Below are positions 36,550-45,075 of a stretch of DNA of 64,000 nt, in pieces. The DNA is from QHVT01 sp036389275. GTDB taxonomy: Bacteria; Acidobacteriota; Thermoanaerobaculia; Gp7-AA8. A program made the position numbers and the translations under genes. Under the pieces are notes generated by a model, which was given only the letters and a program-made list of their open reading frames with translations, ran no database searches and had not been told where the DNA came from. Each line of letters begins with the position of its first letter. Positions within the stretch are counted from its first letter, which is position 1. Location of the stretch: positions 62,001 through 126,000 of the forward strand of contig DASVQE010000009.1 of assembly GCA_036389275.1 (NCBI GenBank), read 5' to 3'.

Positions 36550-37606
36550 TAAGCGCCCGAGTCAGTCGTGCTGCTGGAGGCGCGGGCGCAGCTCTTGACG
36601 AAAATCTCTGCGATCAGTTGGAACTTTTCGAGAGTGTCGAGCTGCTCTTCGGCGGGGATGCCGAGGAGATTCATCTTCCACTGAAGCGTGGATTCATCAA
36701 TCCCGACGACGGTTCCGAAGCCCGCGGTGATGAGCTGTGTCTGGCACGCTAAGAAGAGTTCCCACGCATCGGCGTTTTCAGCCATTAGCGCAGGCGGCTG
36801 CACGGCCGCGGCGTCGAACTTAGGAACGTATGGACGTCCCTCGGCTGCCGCACGCTTGCGCAATGCCGCCTCGGTGTGGGCGATTGCACTGGCAACCTCG
36901 CCCTGCTCACCGAATCTCCACTCGGCGTGCTCGATCAGTTTTTTGTTTCGGCCGCCCTCTTCGCGCGCCCGAGTTCGACGCAGCGCTCGACCATCCACTC
37001 AGCGAGGAGCTGCTCGACGGTGCGCTTGAGCGTGCGCTTCTCCGGCGTCGGCTCTCCCGCTTCCTTCGCGGCGTCGATCTCCGCGGCCGTAGGATCCACG
37101 GTGACGTCGGCCTCCACCTCGATCGTTTCCGAGAGGATGTCGCGAAACATCTGCGCGGCCGTTGTCGCGAGATCGCCGACGACGATCGACGCGCACCGAG
37201 TGCAGCGACCCTCGAACGGCTCGTCGTGGGAGTCGCATACTTTCGTCGCCGCATCGACGGTGACGGTCACTACGCGTGGCAGGCGGTCGTCACCTTCGCC
37301 GTCGAACTGCTGCTCGCCGTTGATGTAGACGGGAATGGCGACGCTCGTGATCCTGCGGCACTTCTTCATCGCTTCGTTGATGAGCGCTTCGTCGTCCTGC
37401 TCGATCTTCGGGACGGGCTTGCCCTCGGGATTGAAGACATAGCGGTCTTTCTTGTCGCGGAGGTACTCGAAGAGAACGATCTTCTTTGCGAGCTTCTTCA
37501 GCTCCTGACCGTCCATGACGAGCAGGTGCCCGACGCCGCCAGCAGGCAGCGGCGTCGGCACGGCGACGTTGCGCGGATGAAAAATACGACTATTGGTATT
37601 CGACAC
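36549..37606 (-). CDS. Frameshifted tail chaperone fusion (gpGT-like)
   Basis: A -1 shift at 36938-36944 joins the 223-codon G frame to a downstream frame running to the TAG at 36549, giving about 352 residues. The extension reads LIEHAEWRFGEQGEVASAIA, ends in FQLIAEIFVKSCARASSSTT and has the size expected for a T domain. The downstream frame is also open upstream to 36998, but that start (MDGRALRRTRAREEGG) lies inside the G frame and has no ribosome site. In siphophages the GT form bridges tape measure and tail-tube subunits during assembly. Expression as a fusion is inferred from the canonical heptamer and gene order. Confidence 0.65.
36935..37606 (-). CDS. Phage tail assembly chaperone (gpG-like)
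   Basis: 223 residues, directly upstream of the tape measure. The N-terminal part is a compact helical/beta chaperone-like domain (GQELKKLAKKIVLFEYLRDK, PVPKIEQDDEALINEAMKKC); the end is helical (TVEQLLAEWMVERCVELGRA) and stops after the slippery sequence. Contains a Cys pair (C..C in FEGRCTRCAS) not typical of gpG. It lies after the tail-tube gene with a 49-base gap. Most ribosomes are expected to end here; a fraction would shift -1 to make the longer GT form. Confidence 0.7.
   Translation of the reverse strand: MSNTNSRIFHPRNVAVPTPLPAGGVGHLLVMDGQELKKLAKKIVLFEYLRDKKDRYVFNPEGKPVPKIEQDDEALINEAMKKCRRITSVAIPVYINGEQQFDGEGDDRLPRVVTVTVDAATKVCDSHDEPFEGRCTRCASIVVGDLATTAAQMFRDILSETIEVEADVTVDPTAAEIDAAKEAGEPTPEKRTLKRTVEQLLAEWMVERCVELGRAKRAAETKN
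36938..36944 (-). other. Programmed -1 ribosomal frameshift heptamer A AAA AAC
   Basis: On the - strand the heptamer AAAAAAC is in the correct phase: codons ACA AAA AAC then TGA in the 0 frame. It fits X XXY YYZ with Lys-Asn in the P and A sites and sits immediately before the 0-frame stop. After slippage the next codon is CTG, entering the downstream frame. This is the most efficient type of slippery site known in bacteria, and siphophages use such a shift between the two chaperone forms. Confidence 0.75.
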
Positions 37607-37655
37607 GTCTCCCTCTCTTCCTTCCGGTTGTGTCGTTGCGGTGTGCGGTCAGCGG

Positions 37656-38528
37656 CTACGCGTTGTGCGTGGCGACCGTGTTGGTGAGCGAGAACGTCAC
37701 GGGCGACTCGGCATTCACGCCGACAATGCCGTCGAACGCGAACTCCTGAGTGATAGCCTGGCCGCTCTGTTTCTTGAGGCCCTTCGGCTCGAGCTTCGCC
37801 TCGGGGACGCTGGCAGTGAAGCTCGATGTGCCGCGCGTGATCGTCGCGTCCAGCGCGAGCTTGGTGCCGTTGCGCGCCTTCGCGTACAGCGCATCACCCG
37901 TGAAGAGAACCGTGAGCGTGCCGGTGACGGTGATGTTGCCGATGATGAGTGCGCGGCATACGCCGTTGTTTCCAGCGCGCACTTCAATCACTTCGCGCTT
38001 CACGCTGAGTGACAGCTTCTGAACGATTCCTTCATCGATGCCATCGGTCAGGGTCGACCAATTCATCATCTCGGCCGGCGCGCCAACAACCTCAGTTGGC
38101 GTCGCGTCCATCGATGTATTCGACGGGATCAGAAGGCCAGAACCAACCGTCTTAAAGGTCGGCTTGAACAAGCCCTCTTGGTCGTACTCCATGTTGAACT
38201 CGGAGAAGACCTGATCGACGTATTGGTAATACTTGGCTCCGGCGAGGCCCTCTTCGATCGTGTAGTACACGACAGTCTTGCCCGGCTTGCCGGTGTGCGT
38301 GTAAGGCGCGGACGAGCCGGTCGTCGTCATCGCGCCGCAGACGCCGTAAAGCGGGTAGCCGACGATGTCGAGATTTGCGACGAGCGGCAGATCAGCGCCC
38401 GAGCGGTGGTTGCCGAGTGCGGGCTCGCGGTTGTAGCCGTCCGCGTATCGCGCGTCGTTCTCGATCTTGTTGCGCGAATGCTCCGGGCCTTGCGCGCCCT
38501 TGGAGATCGGCAGGACGTAAGCGACCGC
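37656..38528 (-). CDS. Phage major tail tube protein, 5'-truncated at the idh junction
   Basis: About 290 residues of a tail-tube-like protein remain. The visible start (AAVAYVLPISKGAQGPEHSR, then DARYADGYNREPALGNHRSG and NLDIVGYPLYGVCGAMTTTG) corresponds to the early part of Phage_tube-type proteins. The expected first 20-30 residues and start codon are missing: upstream of 38528 the frame reads into the antisense of idh. C-terminal beta region: GNITVTGTLTVLFTGDALYA and NATITRG-like strands. Gene order tube-G/GT-tape measure is standard for siphophages. Without its start it is probably not made, or starts internally at a Met near 38330. Confidence 0.7.
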   Translation of the reverse strand, partial: AVAYVLPISKGAQGPEHSRNKIENDARYADGYNREPALGNHRSGADLPLVANLDIVGYPLYGVCGAMTTTGSSAPYTHTGKPGKTVVYYTIEEGLAGAKYYQYVDQVFSEFNMEYDQEGLFKPTFKTVGSGLLIPSNTSMDATPTEVVGAPAEMMNWSTLTDGIDEGIVQKLSLSVKREVIEVRAGNNGVCRALIIGNITVTGTLTVLFTGDALYAKARNGTKLALDATITRGTSSFTASVPEAKLEPKGLKKQSGQAITQEFAFDGIVGVNAESPVTFSLTNTVATHNA

Positions 38529-39127
<599 letters not shown>

Positions 39128-39141
<14 letters not shown>

Positions 39142-39490
39142 GAAGCGCGGTTCATCGTTGGTCGAAGGCGTCGAGCTGTTCAACTCGGAAAAGTTCTGGC
39201 ACGCGCATGAAGCTTGGGAGCGCGACTGGCTTGTGGCCGAGGAGCCGTACAAGCGTTTTCTTCAGGGTCTGATCCAGCTTGCCGCCGCCTATCACCACGT
39301 GCAGCGCGGCACGTTGCGCGGCGCGGTGCGGCTGTTCGATGCGGCCCTCGAGAAGCTCGCGCCGTACGACGACGGCTACGCGCGTGTGGATCGCACAGAG
39401 GCTTGTGCAACTGCGCGCGTGCATCGACTTCGCATCGCAAACGGCGAGGCGATCGCGGCGGGCGAGTATCCGAAGCTGCGCTACAATTGA
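39128..39490 (+). CDS. DUF309 family protein
   Basis: 120 residues from ATG 39128. The family pattern is clear: GVELFNSEKFWHAHEAWERD, then FLQGLIQLAAAYHHVQRGTL and a helical C-terminus with ARLFDAALEKL-like spacing. The conserved FWHAHEAWE and GLIQLAAAYHH His/Glu residues could bind metal, but the function of DUF309 is unknown. It is 22 bases downstream of the idh stop in what should be its native place. The first codons are also present in the left repeat, where the frame diverges. Confidence 0.85.
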
Positions 39491-39535
39491 CGCCTCTCAC
39501 AACGACTCCGGGAACCTCAGCGCGGCGAGGGTTAC

Positions 39536-40537
39536 ATGCAGGAAGTGGATCAACGGGACCGGGATCTGCTGGGCGCTCTGCAGGGCGAGCTTCCACTCGT
39601 TTCCACACCATTCGCTTTTCTCGGACAGACGCTGGACATGTCCGAGAAGGAAGTGATCAAGCGGACCGAGCGCCTCAAGCGCGACGGCGTCGTGCGGCAG
39701 ATCGCGGCGCAGTTCGACGCGCGCGCACTCGGCTATCGCTCCTGTCTCGTCGCCGCGCGCGTCGCGCCCGACCGCGTCGATGATGCGGCCGCGGCGATCA
39801 ACGCGCATCCCGGCGTCACGCAGAACTATCGCCGCAACAACGATCTCAATCTCTGGTTCACGCTCTTCGTCGGCCCGTCGTCGAAGCTCGGCTTGGAGAA
39901 GACCATCGAGATCCTCGGCGGCGCCGGCGACTGCGAGACCGTTCGTCCGCTGCCGACGCTGAAGCTCTACAAAGGCGCCGATCACGAAGGCGACGGCGCG
40001 AGCGACTACACGCCGCTCACGCCGCTCGAGATCGAATGCGTGCGGCAACTGCAGCGCGACCTGCCGTTGCAACCGCGCCCGTTCGACGCCATCGCCCGCG
40101 CCTCCGGCATCGACGTCGACGAGCTGCTCGCCGCCGCGCGCACGCTGCAGAAGCGCGGACAGATGCGCCGCTTCTGCGCCGTCGTGCCGCCGCGCAAGTC
40201 GGGCTTCGCCGCGAGCGCGATGGGCGTCTGGGTCGTGCCGCAGGAGAACGTCGACGACTACGCGGCGAAGCTCGCGCAGCATCGCGCCGTCTCGCACTGC
40301 TTCCTCCGCCCGGTCTACGACGACTGGCCGTACAACGTCTACACCACCGTGCACGCGCGCTCGGTCGACGAGTGCGAGTCGATCGTGAACGATCTCGCCA
40401 TCGACACCGGCCTGACGCAGAAGCAGGCGCTCTTCCCGATCCGCGAGTACCGCCGCACGCGCATCTGCTTTTTCGCGCCCGAGGCGGAGGAGTGGGAAGC
40501 GGCGCACGGCGCGGTGGCGATCGCCGCGGCCGGCTGA
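39536..40537 (+). CDS. Siroheme decarboxylase, fused two-domain (AhbA/AhbB or NirDL type, Lrp/AsnC fold)
   Basis: 333 residues with two tandem Lrp/AsnC-like modules. Module 1 (about 1-155): helix-turn-helix-like DMSEKEVIKRTERLKRDGVV and the active-site segment GVTQNYRRNNDLNLWFTLFV. Module 2 (about 160-325): DELLAAARTLQKRGQMRRFC, AVSHCFLRPVYDDWPYNVYT and FPIREYRRTRICFF. The Tyr/Arg/His arrangement (NYRRN; HCFLRP.YDDWPYN) is that of enzymes converting siroheme to didecarboxysiroheme in heme d1 or siroheme-dependent heme synthesis. The partner genes of either pathway are not in the window. The gene is followed 4 bases later by a small membrane protein. Confidence 0.9.
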   Translation: MQEVDQRDRDLLGALQGELPLVSTPFAFLGQTLDMSEKEVIKRTERLKRDGVVRQIAAQFDARALGYRSCLVAARVAPDRVDDAAAAINAHPGVTQNYRRNNDLNLWFTLFVGPSSKLGLEKTIEILGGAGDCETVRPLPTLKLYKGADHEGDGASDYTPLTPLEIECVRQLQRDLPLQPRPFDAIARASGIDVDELLAAARTLQKRGQMRRFCAVVPPRKSGFAASAMGVWVVPQENVDDYAAKLAQHRAVSHCFLRPVYDDWPYNVYTTVHARSVDECESIVNDLAIDTGLTQKQALFPIREYRRTRICFFAPEAEEWEAAHGAVAIAAAG

Positions 40538-40541
40538 CGCG

Positions 40542-40853
40542 TTGTTCGAATCGCTCGAGCTGGAGAACGCGTCGACGCGATTGCGCGCGGCGGCGATGTT
40601 CCCGCTGCTCGCCTACGTCTTCGCGCAGTTCTACTTCACGCTCTATCCGCTGCTGGTCGACGTGGCGCCGTGGTCGTTCTGGCTCAACGACATCGTCCTC
40701 GGCGCCGGCAGCGCGGCCGGTCTGGTCGGCATCGCCGGCGCGGTGCGGCGTGAACGCGTGCGCGGCAAAGCGATCGGCTGGCTCATCGCCGCCTGCATCA
40801 TCGAGTTTCTCTGCGCGCGGCTCTTCGTCGCGATCACGTTTCCGTGGCTCTAG
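40542..40853 (+). CDS. Small hypothetical membrane protein
   Basis: 103 residues from TTG 40542, just after the siroheme decarboxylase stop. Three hydrophobic segments are visible: AAAMFPLLAYVFAQFYFTLY, FWLNDIVLGAGSAAGLVGIA and IGWLIAACIIEFLCARLFVA. No family recognised. The stop shares a palindromic CTAG with the stop of the convergent kinase gene. Confidence 0.6.
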   Translation: MFESLELENASTRLRAAAMFPLLAYVFAQFYFTLYPLLVDVAPWSFWLNDIVLGAGSAAGLVGIAGAVRRERVRGKAIGWLIAACIIEFLCARLFVAITFPWL

Positions 40854-43489
40854 CGCGCGAGCGCGCGCCAGTCGTTGACGAGCGTGACCGGCGCGCCGCT
40901 GCCGATGTTCGCGTTCACGATGATGCGCTTGCCGTCGGGCGCGACCGAGTAGCTCATGCCGACGGTCTGGGCGAGGCTGACGTGGAAGAGCTCGCGCGGC
41001 GCGCCGAAATCGAGCTGGCCGTTCGTCTCGGTCACCGCCACGCTGACGAGCTTCTGTTCGGGCGAGATGTAGAAGATCTCGCGTCCGTCGGCGCTCCAGC
41101 GCGCGTGAATGCCGCCGCCGCTCGAGATCTGCCACTTCGCCGACGGCACCGGCACGTTCACGACGTACACCTCTTCACGTCCTGACTCGGCGGAGGTGTA
41201 GGCGACGTAGCGGCCGTCGCGCGAGAAGCTCGCGCCCGCGGTCGTGCCGGCGGCATCGAGGAGCTTCCGCCGCGCGCGCGTCGTCAGGTCGAGCAACCAC
41301 ATCTCGGTCACGCTGCTCGGCGGAAAGCGGACGTAGAGGAGCGTGCGGTCGTCGGCGGAGATGTCGGTCGGGATCAGCTCGACCGGCGACTCGGCCAGGA
41401 TCAACTCGCGCGCGCCGTTGCCGCTGGCCGGCTTGCGATAGATCGCACCCGGTCCGAACGCGCGCGCCGAGTAGTAGATCCAGCGGCTGTCGTGCGACCA
41501 GGTCGCGGCGAAGTCGCGGCCGCTCTCGAACGTGAAGCGCGTGCGCGCGCCGCGCACGAGGTCGTAGAGCCAGAGGTTCCCGTTCGGATTGCCGACGCAG
41601 AAGGCGAGCTTCGTTCCGTCGGGCGAGATCGAAGGATCCTCGAAGTATTCGTTCGAGAGCAGCGGCACTGACTCGCCATTGCGCGAGTACGACACCAGCT
41701 CGCTCTCGCCGCGCGAGGTGCCGGCCTGGTAGGCGAGCACGCCGTTCGGCGCCGCGTCGAAGAGCGAGCGCCAGATCGAGAGATCGACTGCGACCGGCGA
41801 GACGATCGGGCGTGCTTTGCCGCTCACTGCATTGCCGTCGAAATGCTGCGCGACGAGGACGTCGCCGCGCACGTAGAAGAGATCGTCGCCGACGAGCGTG
41901 CCGGAGCCGGTCGTGCCGACGATGCGGCGCGGCGTGCCGCCGGCGAGCGGCACGACGTACAGACCGGTGCGCGGGCCGCTCGGGTCGCCATGATTCGCGG
42001 CGAGGTAGAGCACCGAGCGTCCGCCGTCGATGATCTGCGGCCAGCGATGGGTGCTGTGCAGTTTCAGGTCCGGCTGGGTGAGGCGCGTGGCGGTGCCGCC
42101 CTCGGCCGCGATCTTGAACAGCCCGTCGCGGCTGGTCGCCGCGAAGACGATCGTGCCGTCCGGACTCCAGGCGCCGCCGCGCGGCTCGGCCACGTCCGCA
42201 AGCGTCGTGGCCTGGCCGCCGGCCAGCGGAATCGTCTTCAGCTTCGCGTCGGCGAAGAAACCGATCGATGCGCCGTCAGGCGACCAGAACGGAAAACGCG
42301 CGCCGTCGGTGCCGGGAACCGGATGCGTCTCGCCGCCGCGGATGTCGCGCACGAAGACGAAGCGGCGCGCGTTGTTGATCAGGCCGATCGTCATGAAGCG
42401 CGAGCCGTCGGGCGAGAGCACCACTCCTCCGCCGTAGTCGCCGCGCACCTGAAAGCGTCCGCCCTCGGGCGGGACGAGCTCCGCGCGCACGAGCGGCCGG
42501 CGCGCCTCGCGCGCGCGATGCCACGCGCCGATCGCGATCGCGGCGGCGATGGTGAGCGCGAGCAGCGACCAGGCGATGCGCTCGCGCCACGCGCCGCGGC
42601 GCGTTTGCGCCGGCGCCGCCGACGCCGGCTCGTCGCGCAGCCAGCGCAGCTCGAGCAGCAGATCGTGCGCCGACTGGAAGCGCTCGTCGGGATCTTTTTG
42701 CAGGCAGGCGCCGACGATGCGCTCGAGCGCGCGCGGCGCCACCGGCTGCACCGACGAGATCGGCGGCGGCTCGCTGCCGAGGATCTGCGCGATCACGCTC
42801 GCGCGCGTTCTCCCGTCGAAGGCGCGTCGGCCGGTGACCATCTCGTACAGCACCGCGCCGAAGGCGAAGAGGTCGCTGCGCGCGTCGACGTTGCCGCTCT
42901 CGATCTGCTCCGGCGCCATGTACTGAAACGTGCCGACGATCGTTCCTTCGGCCGTGAGCGGCTTGGCCGTCATCTGCACCGTGGCGCTGTCGGGCGAGAT
43001 CACGCCGGAGGTGACGCCGCTTTTCGCCAGGCCGAAGTCGAGCAGCTTCGCGCCCTTCTTCGTGATGACGATGTTGCCCGGCTTGAGATCGCGGTGGACG
43101 ACGCCGGCGCGGTGCGCCTTGTCGAGCGCGTCGGCGATCTCGATCGCGTAACGGAGCGCCTGATCGAGCGGCAGCGCGCCGCGCGAGAGCCGGTCGGCGA
43201 GCGACTCGCCGTCGAGCAGCTCCATCACCAGATAGTCGCTGTCGGCCTCGCGCCCGACGTCGTAGAGCGTGCAGATGTGCGGGTGGTTGAGGCTGGAGAT
43301 CACGCGCGCCTCGCGCTCGAAGCGCGCGCGCATCTGCGCGTTCCCGGCGAGCTCCGACGGCAGCACCTTCACCGCCACTTCGCGGCCGAGGCGCGTGTCG
43401 TTGGCGCGATAGACCTCGCCCATGCCGCCGGCGCCGAGCGGCGCGGTGATCTCGTACGGCCCGAGGCGGCTCCCCGGTGGAAGTGGCAT
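40850..43489 (-). CDS. Ser/Thr protein kinase with C-terminal TolB-like beta-propeller
   Basis: 879 residues. The kinase domain (about 10-270) shows GAGGMGEVYRANDTRLGREV, the Lys in VAVKVLP, the catalytic HRDLKPGNIV, DFGLAKSGV and APEQIESGNVDARSDLFAFG. One membrane segment (IAWSLLALTIAAAIAIGAW, about 310-328) links it to an extracytoplasmic propeller of WD40/TolB-type repeats, each with a pattern such as SPDGSRFMTIGLINN, FWSPDGASIGFFAD, WSPDGTIVFAATSRDG and RWSADGREIFYISPE. The propeller probably senses an external ligand or envelope component. The architecture is frequent in Acidobacteriota. Confidence 0.93.
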   Translation of the reverse strand: MPLPPGSRLGPYEITAPLGAGGMGEVYRANDTRLGREVAVKVLPSELAGNAQMRARFEREARVISSLNHPHICTLYDVGREADSDYLVMELLDGESLADRLSRGALPLDQALRYAIEIADALDKAHRAGVVHRDLKPGNIVITKKGAKLLDFGLAKSGVTSGVISPDSATVQMTAKPLTAEGTIVGTFQYMAPEQIESGNVDARSDLFAFGAVLYEMVTGRRAFDGRTRASVIAQILGSEPPPISSVQPVAPRALERIVGACLQKDPDERFQSAHDLLLELRWLRDEPASAAPAQTRRGAWRERIAWSLLALTIAAAIAIGAWHRAREARRPLVRAELVPPEGGRFQVRGDYGGGVVLSPDGSRFMTIGLINNARRFVFVRDIRGGETHPVPGTDGARFPFWSPDGASIGFFADAKLKTIPLAGGQATTLADVAEPRGGAWSPDGTIVFAATSRDGLFKIAAEGGTATRLTQPDLKLHSTHRWPQIIDGGRSVLYLAANHGDPSGPRTGLYVVPLAGGTPRRIVGTTGSGTLVGDDLFYVRGDVLVAQHFDGNAVSGKARPIVSPVAVDLSIWRSLFDAAPNGVLAYQAGTSRGESELVSYSRNGESVPLLSNEYFEDPSISPDGTKLAFCVGNPNGNLWLYDLVRGARTRFTFESGRDFAATWSHDSRWIYYSARAFGPGAIYRKPASGNGARELILAESPVELIPTDISADDRTLLYVRFPPSSVTEMWLLDLTTRARRKLLDAAGTTAGASFSRDGRYVAYTSAESGREEVYVVNVPVPSAKWQISSGGGIHARWSADGREIFYISPEQKLVSVAVTETNGQLDFGAPRELFHVSLAQTVGMSYSVAPDGKRIIVNANIGSGAPVTLVNDWRALAR

Positions 43490-43705
43490 CTGACGCCGCA
43501 GAGAGTACTACGCAGAGAATTTTGACGCGCGCCGCGCGCGCCGCTCTCTACGCACTTGCGGAATGCCGGATGAACTGCTGCCCGTCCGGAAGGAGATGCG
43601 GATGGACGGATGGCCGGACTTCGTGAAGGACGAAGAGGCGGAATGGCAGAGCGGCGAGCGCGGCACGCTCACCGGTTGGGAGACGGTGATCTTCGAGGTC
43701 GAGGA

Positions 43706-43915
43706 TCAGGAGGTCGATTCTTCGACCGCGGCGTTCGCGCCCTGAAAGCCGATCTTCGAGTGCGTGCCGTCGCAGAACGGCTTCATCGTCGAGCCGCCGC
43801 AGCGGCAGAGCGCCTTCTTGGCCATCGGCACTTCGTTGCCGTTGTGATCGACGAGCTTCACGTCCCCATCGATGAGATAGGGGCCGTTCTCTTTCATCTT
43901 GATGATCACCGTCAT
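43706..43915 (-). CDS. CDGSH-type iron-sulfur domain protein
   Basis: 69 residues. ALCRCGGSTMKPFCDGTHSK matches the C-x-C-x(n)-CDGTH iron-sulfur motif: three Cys and one His binding a [2Fe-2S] cluster, as in mitoNEET-type and bacterial CDGSH proteins. The N-terminal part (TVIIKMKENGPYLIDGDVKL) is the usual short beta segment. It is the last gene of a - strand group after a small membrane protein (12-base gap). Probably an electron-transfer or cluster-carrier protein. The 216 bases toward the kinase gene hold no supported gene. Confidence 0.88.
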   Translation of the reverse strand: MTVIIKMKENGPYLIDGDVKLVDHNGNEVPMAKKALCRCGGSTMKPFCDGTHSKIGFQGANAAVEESTS

Positions 43916-43927
43916 GCGCGCACCTCT

Positions 43928-44293
43928 TCAGAAGATCGGATTCTCTGCCGTATGGTGGAACTTCCACTGATACGTGTAGCCGGGGAAGACGACGGGCACC
44001 GTGTACTTCACATCGACCTGGATGGTGTTGTTGCGGCGGTCGATCACGATGTCTTCGTCTTTGACCGGCAGTTGCAGTTTCTCCGCCTGAAAGTTGATGG
44101 CCTTGCGGATTTCCTTGTCGTCGTGCTGGCCGGCGGACTTTGCCTCGTCGATCACGGTGTCGCGCATCTCTGCGGCCTTCACCTTGATCGGGATCATCTT
44201 GTATGCGATCAGGCCGGCGATCAGCAGCAGGACCAGACCGACCAGGCACCCGAAGTTCCCTTCACCACGCTCCCGATGAGTGCTGCGACGCAT
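43928..44293 (-). CDS. Hypothetical membrane-anchored protein (DUF4845-like)
   Basis: 121 residues. Basic start (RRSTHRERGEGNFG), one membrane segment (CLVGLVLLLIAGLIAYKMIP, about 16-35), then a beta-rich extracytoplasmic part with KEIRKAINFQAEKLQLPVKD and VDVKYTVPVVFPGYTYQW. The layout resembles the small DUF4845-type proteins often found beside signal peptidase I genes; lepB is in fact the next gene upstream (39-base gap). Function unknown. Confidence 0.6.
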   Translation of the reverse strand: MRRSTHRERGEGNFGCLVGLVLLLIAGLIAYKMIPIKVKAAEMRDTVIDEAKSAGQHDDKEIRKAINFQAEKLQLPVKDEDIVIDRRNNTIQVDVKYTVPVVFPGYTYQWKFHHTAENPIF

Positions 44294-44332
44294 TTGCGAA
44301 TCCTCCAGCTTGGCAGCCGTGAGATTAGCAGT

Positions 44333-44917
44333 TCACTCGACCCATTTGAAGAGACGATGCGGCCGCGGCACGAATCGGTGCGACGGCTGTTGCCGCGGCG
44401 TGGCGGCGACCGGCTCGGCGGCGCCGGGCGAAGACGACCAGAGCACGAGGCGCGCGCGGCCGACGATGTGCTCGCGCGGCACGACGCCCCAACTGCGGCT
44501 GTCGAGCGAGTCGTCGCGGTTGTCGCCGAGGACGTAGTAGCAGCCGGGCGGCACGAGCTGCGACTCGATCGCGCCGGTGGCGGCCTGCCGCAGCACGTAC
44601 GGCTCGGCGAGGGTATGGCCGCCGATGCGCACGCGGCCGAGGCGCGCGTCGACGAGATCGCCGGGCGTGGCGATCACGCGCTTGACCATCAGCTCGTCCG
44701 GCGCGAGCGGCGACTGAAACACGATCACGTCGCCGCGCTCGGGCGCCGAGCGGATGTAACGCGTCACCACGATCTGATCGCCGGCCTCCAGCGTCGGCGA
44801 CATCGACCCGCTCGGAATCGCGTAGATGTGCACCGCCGCACGCACCGCCGCCGCCAGCCCGACCGCTACGGCGAGAGGCTGGAAGATCGTGCGGAACAGA
44901 GATTTGGAGTGCGACAT
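44333..44917 (-). CDS. lepB: Signal peptidase I
   Basis: 194 residues. An N-terminal membrane segment (LAVAVGLAAAVRAAVHIYAI) is followed by the catalytic Ser box IPSGSMSPTLEAGDQIVV, the Lys box LMVKRVIATPGDLV and the GDNRDDSLDSRSWG motif near residue 150. It cleaves signal peptides of exported proteins at the outer face of the cytoplasmic membrane. The protein is short, with a single anchor as in many non-enteric bacteria, and has a Pro/Arg-rich tail of about 25 residues. Confidence 0.95.
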   Translation of the reverse strand: MSHSKSLFRTIFQPLAVAVGLAAAVRAAVHIYAIPSGSMSPTLEAGDQIVVTRYIRSAPERGDVIVFQSPLAPDELMVKRVIATPGDLVDARLGRVRIGGHTLAEPYVLRQAATGAIESQLVPPGCYYVLGDNRDDSLDSRSWGVVPREHIVGRARLVLWSSSPGAAEPVAATPRQQPSHRFVPRPHRLFKWVE

Positions 44918-44964
44918 CGCGGCTGGTATTACAACGAATGAGCCAGGGGAGAAGTTCCTTCGAC

Positions 44965-45074
44965 GGAGTTCCTCGGAGTTCCTCGGGTTCCTCGGGGTTC
45001 CTCGGAGTGGACGAGCGCGGGCCTGCTCCTCCGAGGAACTCCGAGGAACTGCCGAGGAACTCCGAGGAACTCCG
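44965..45074. repeat. Second cluster of GAGTTCCTCG units, long inverted repeat
   Basis: Left arm 44965-45008 (GAGTTCCTCG, GAGTTCCTCG, GGTTCCTCG, GGGTTCCTCG, GAG) faces right arm 45027-45074 (CCGAGGAACT repeated, with small slips) across about 18 bases. It lies between the lepB start and the adenylate cyclase stop, both on the - strand. It is related in unit and layout to 11546-11653, so it is a dispersed intergenic family. Confidence 0.8.
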
Positions 45075-45075
45075 T

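Noticed and set aside
36549..36998. Independent start for the downstream chaperone frame at 36998
   Set aside because: The start lies inside the G frame and has no ribosome site; the frameshift explanation is better.
26818..38528. Extracellular contractile injection system or R-type tailocin
   Set aside because: No sheath, baseplate spike or AAA gene; the genes match a non-contractile tail.
43563..43745. 60-codon + strand frame near the kinase 5' end
   Set aside because: Overlaps the CDGSH gene, no ribosome site or homologue recognised.
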